Origin: Planctomycetota bacterium
Lineage (GTDB): Bacteria; Planctomycetota; Phycisphaerae; Sedimentisphaerales; Anaerohalosphaeraceae
Reading direction: 5' to 3'
Length of the DNA: 6,386 bases
Assembly (NCBI GenBank): GCA_019456245.1
Contig: VRUF01000171.1
Coordinates: forward strand, 1-6,386
Each line of letters opens with the position of its first letter. The stretch's first letter is position 1. This document shows positions 5,665 through 6,386 of the stretch, piece after piece. The notes beneath the pieces are model-generated. The model did no database searches and had not been told where the DNA came from. It worked only from the letters and a program-made list of their open reading frames with translations. The position numbers were made by a program, and so were the translations under genes.

Positions 5665-6386
5665 CTAGTAAACTATCGCGGCATACCCCACACTTTCCTC
5701 GCTATGCCGACCATATTTCTCCCTCATAACCTCATCGCTATGCGTATGCCCAAGTAAAATCCCCTCATTCTTGCCCATCGCTTTCGCCGCCGCGATCACC
5801 GCCGCCGCAGCCCCCGGCCCGCACGCATTCATATTTTCCTCAGCCGCCTCAAGAACCCCAACCGACTCCATCTTCAACGCAAGATCGATAAACTTCATGT
5901 CATTAACCTCCTTGGCCCATTTTATACCAGCCGCCCCCGAACCCTGCGGACAAAAACCGTACTGAGGCCCATAATGAGTAAGGTCGGTCGACGCGATGCA
6001 AACCACTTTCTTATCTTCCATCTCAGCGACAATCCTCCCAACCTCCCTACCGATATCCACCGCCACGGAAACAGGCCCCACCAAAACAGGAACTATCTTA
6101 CAATCGCCAAACAACTCCTGAATAAAAGGTACCTGCACCTCAATACTGTGCTCATCGCAATGGCAATCCTCGTCCCTGCTGACATGATCGACCGAAGCAA
6201 TCACATCGGCAAGTTCCTCATCGATAGCTATCTCGCCAAGCGGACTAACCCACGCCCCCCGGTCATAAATCGCCGCCTCTCGACCCATATACCGGTGAGC
6301 GGCGCCGAATATCACAAAAGTATCCACATCACCCTCAACCTTCTTTATAGCCTGAAAAACCAGCCCCGCAAGATTACCGCTGAATG
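5665..6386 (-). CDS. amrB: AmmeMemoRadiSam system protein B (MEMO1 family), 5' end outside window
   Basis: 240 codons are visible, and the frame stays open to the right edge (FSGNLAGLVFQAIKKVEGDV before the GTG at 6327), so that GTG is internal and the N terminus is missing. Family length is about 260-290 residues, so only some 30-40 are lost. MEMO-family hallmarks in order are FVIFGAAHRY (first metal-site histidine), DEHSIEVQVPFIQELFG (second histidine, the HSxE block), IASTDLTHYGP (Asp and His), NACGPGAAAAVIAA and the closing SVGYAAIVY. The fold is related to class III extradiol dioxygenases. In bacteria and archaea the protein is linked with an AMMECR1 protein and a radical SAM enzyme; the shared function is not settled. 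The human protein's cysteine ligand near the C terminus seems replaced in the HTHSDEV region, as is common in bacterial members. It ends in TAG at 5665, three bases from the terminator. Confidence 0.92.
   Translation of the reverse strand, partial: FSGNLAGLVFQAIKKVEGDVDTFVIFGAAHRYMGREAAIYDRGAWVSPLGEIAIDEELADVIASVDHVSRDEDCHCDEHSIEVQVPFIQELFGDCKIVPVLVGPVSVAVDIGREVGRIVAEMEDKKVVCIASTDLTHYGPQYGFCPQGSGAAGIKWAKEVNDMKFIDLALKMESVGVLEAAEENMNACGPGAAAAVIAAAKAMGKNEGILLGHTHSDEVMREKYGRHSEESVGYAAIVY

Noticed and set aside
5527..5757. 76-codon plus-strand frame with a GGGGAAA before its ATG
   Set aside because: It reads straight through the large terminator and into the end of AmrB on the other strand; low-complexity Pro/Arg composition and no family resemblance.

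Overview
The 6386-base window reads as accessory or mixed chromosomal DNA from a bacterium with a Gram-negative-type envelope. I infer a Planctomycetota lineage, perhaps a Phycisphaerae relative. The reasons are indirect: a large ECF sigma / membrane anti-sigma pair with a LolA-like outer domain, a C39-like peptidase with a cysteine-rich tail, an AmmeMemoRadiSam protein B homologue, weak Shine-Dalgarno sequences before some genes, and palindromic intergenic repeats. No rRNA or other taxonomic marker is present, so the placement is tentative.

Layout. At 1-726 (+) is a C39-like cysteine peptidase, possibly cut at its 5' end, that continues into a tail with nine cysteines. Between the two parts sits a stretch resembling a double-glycine export leader. 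Facing it at 837-3162 (-) is a two-gene operon. A TTG-started ECF sigma factor overlaps a 593-residue single-pass membrane anti-sigma factor. The anti-sigma has four tandem zinc-binding (ZAS-like) modules in place of the usual one. A strong sigma70-type promoter lies just upstream of the sigma gene.

The gap 3163-3582 holds that promoter and a 129-base palindromic element that looks like a dispersed non-autonomous repeat. At 3583-4593 (-) is a secreted SurA/PpiC-type peptidyl-prolyl isomerase with its own likely promoter and a hairpin in its leader. Divergent from it, at 4887-5300 (+), is a YbgC/4-hydroxybenzoyl-CoA-type hotdog thioesterase. The gap 5301-5664 holds small hairpins and a large bidirectional terminator. 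At 5665-6386 (-) is AmmeMemoRadiSam protein B, cut by the right edge.

How they may work together. The sigma and anti-sigma form a transmembrane signalling unit: the cytoplasmic zinc modules should hold the sigma factor, and the outer domain should sense the envelope. The C39-like fusion and the PpiC protein both point to export and folding of envelope proteins, but a regulatory link between them and the sigma pair is only inferred from proximity. The thioesterase and AmrB look like ordinary housekeeping genes. The most unusual items are the multi-ZAS anti-sigma factor and the peptidase fused to a leader-like motif and cysteine-rich tail.
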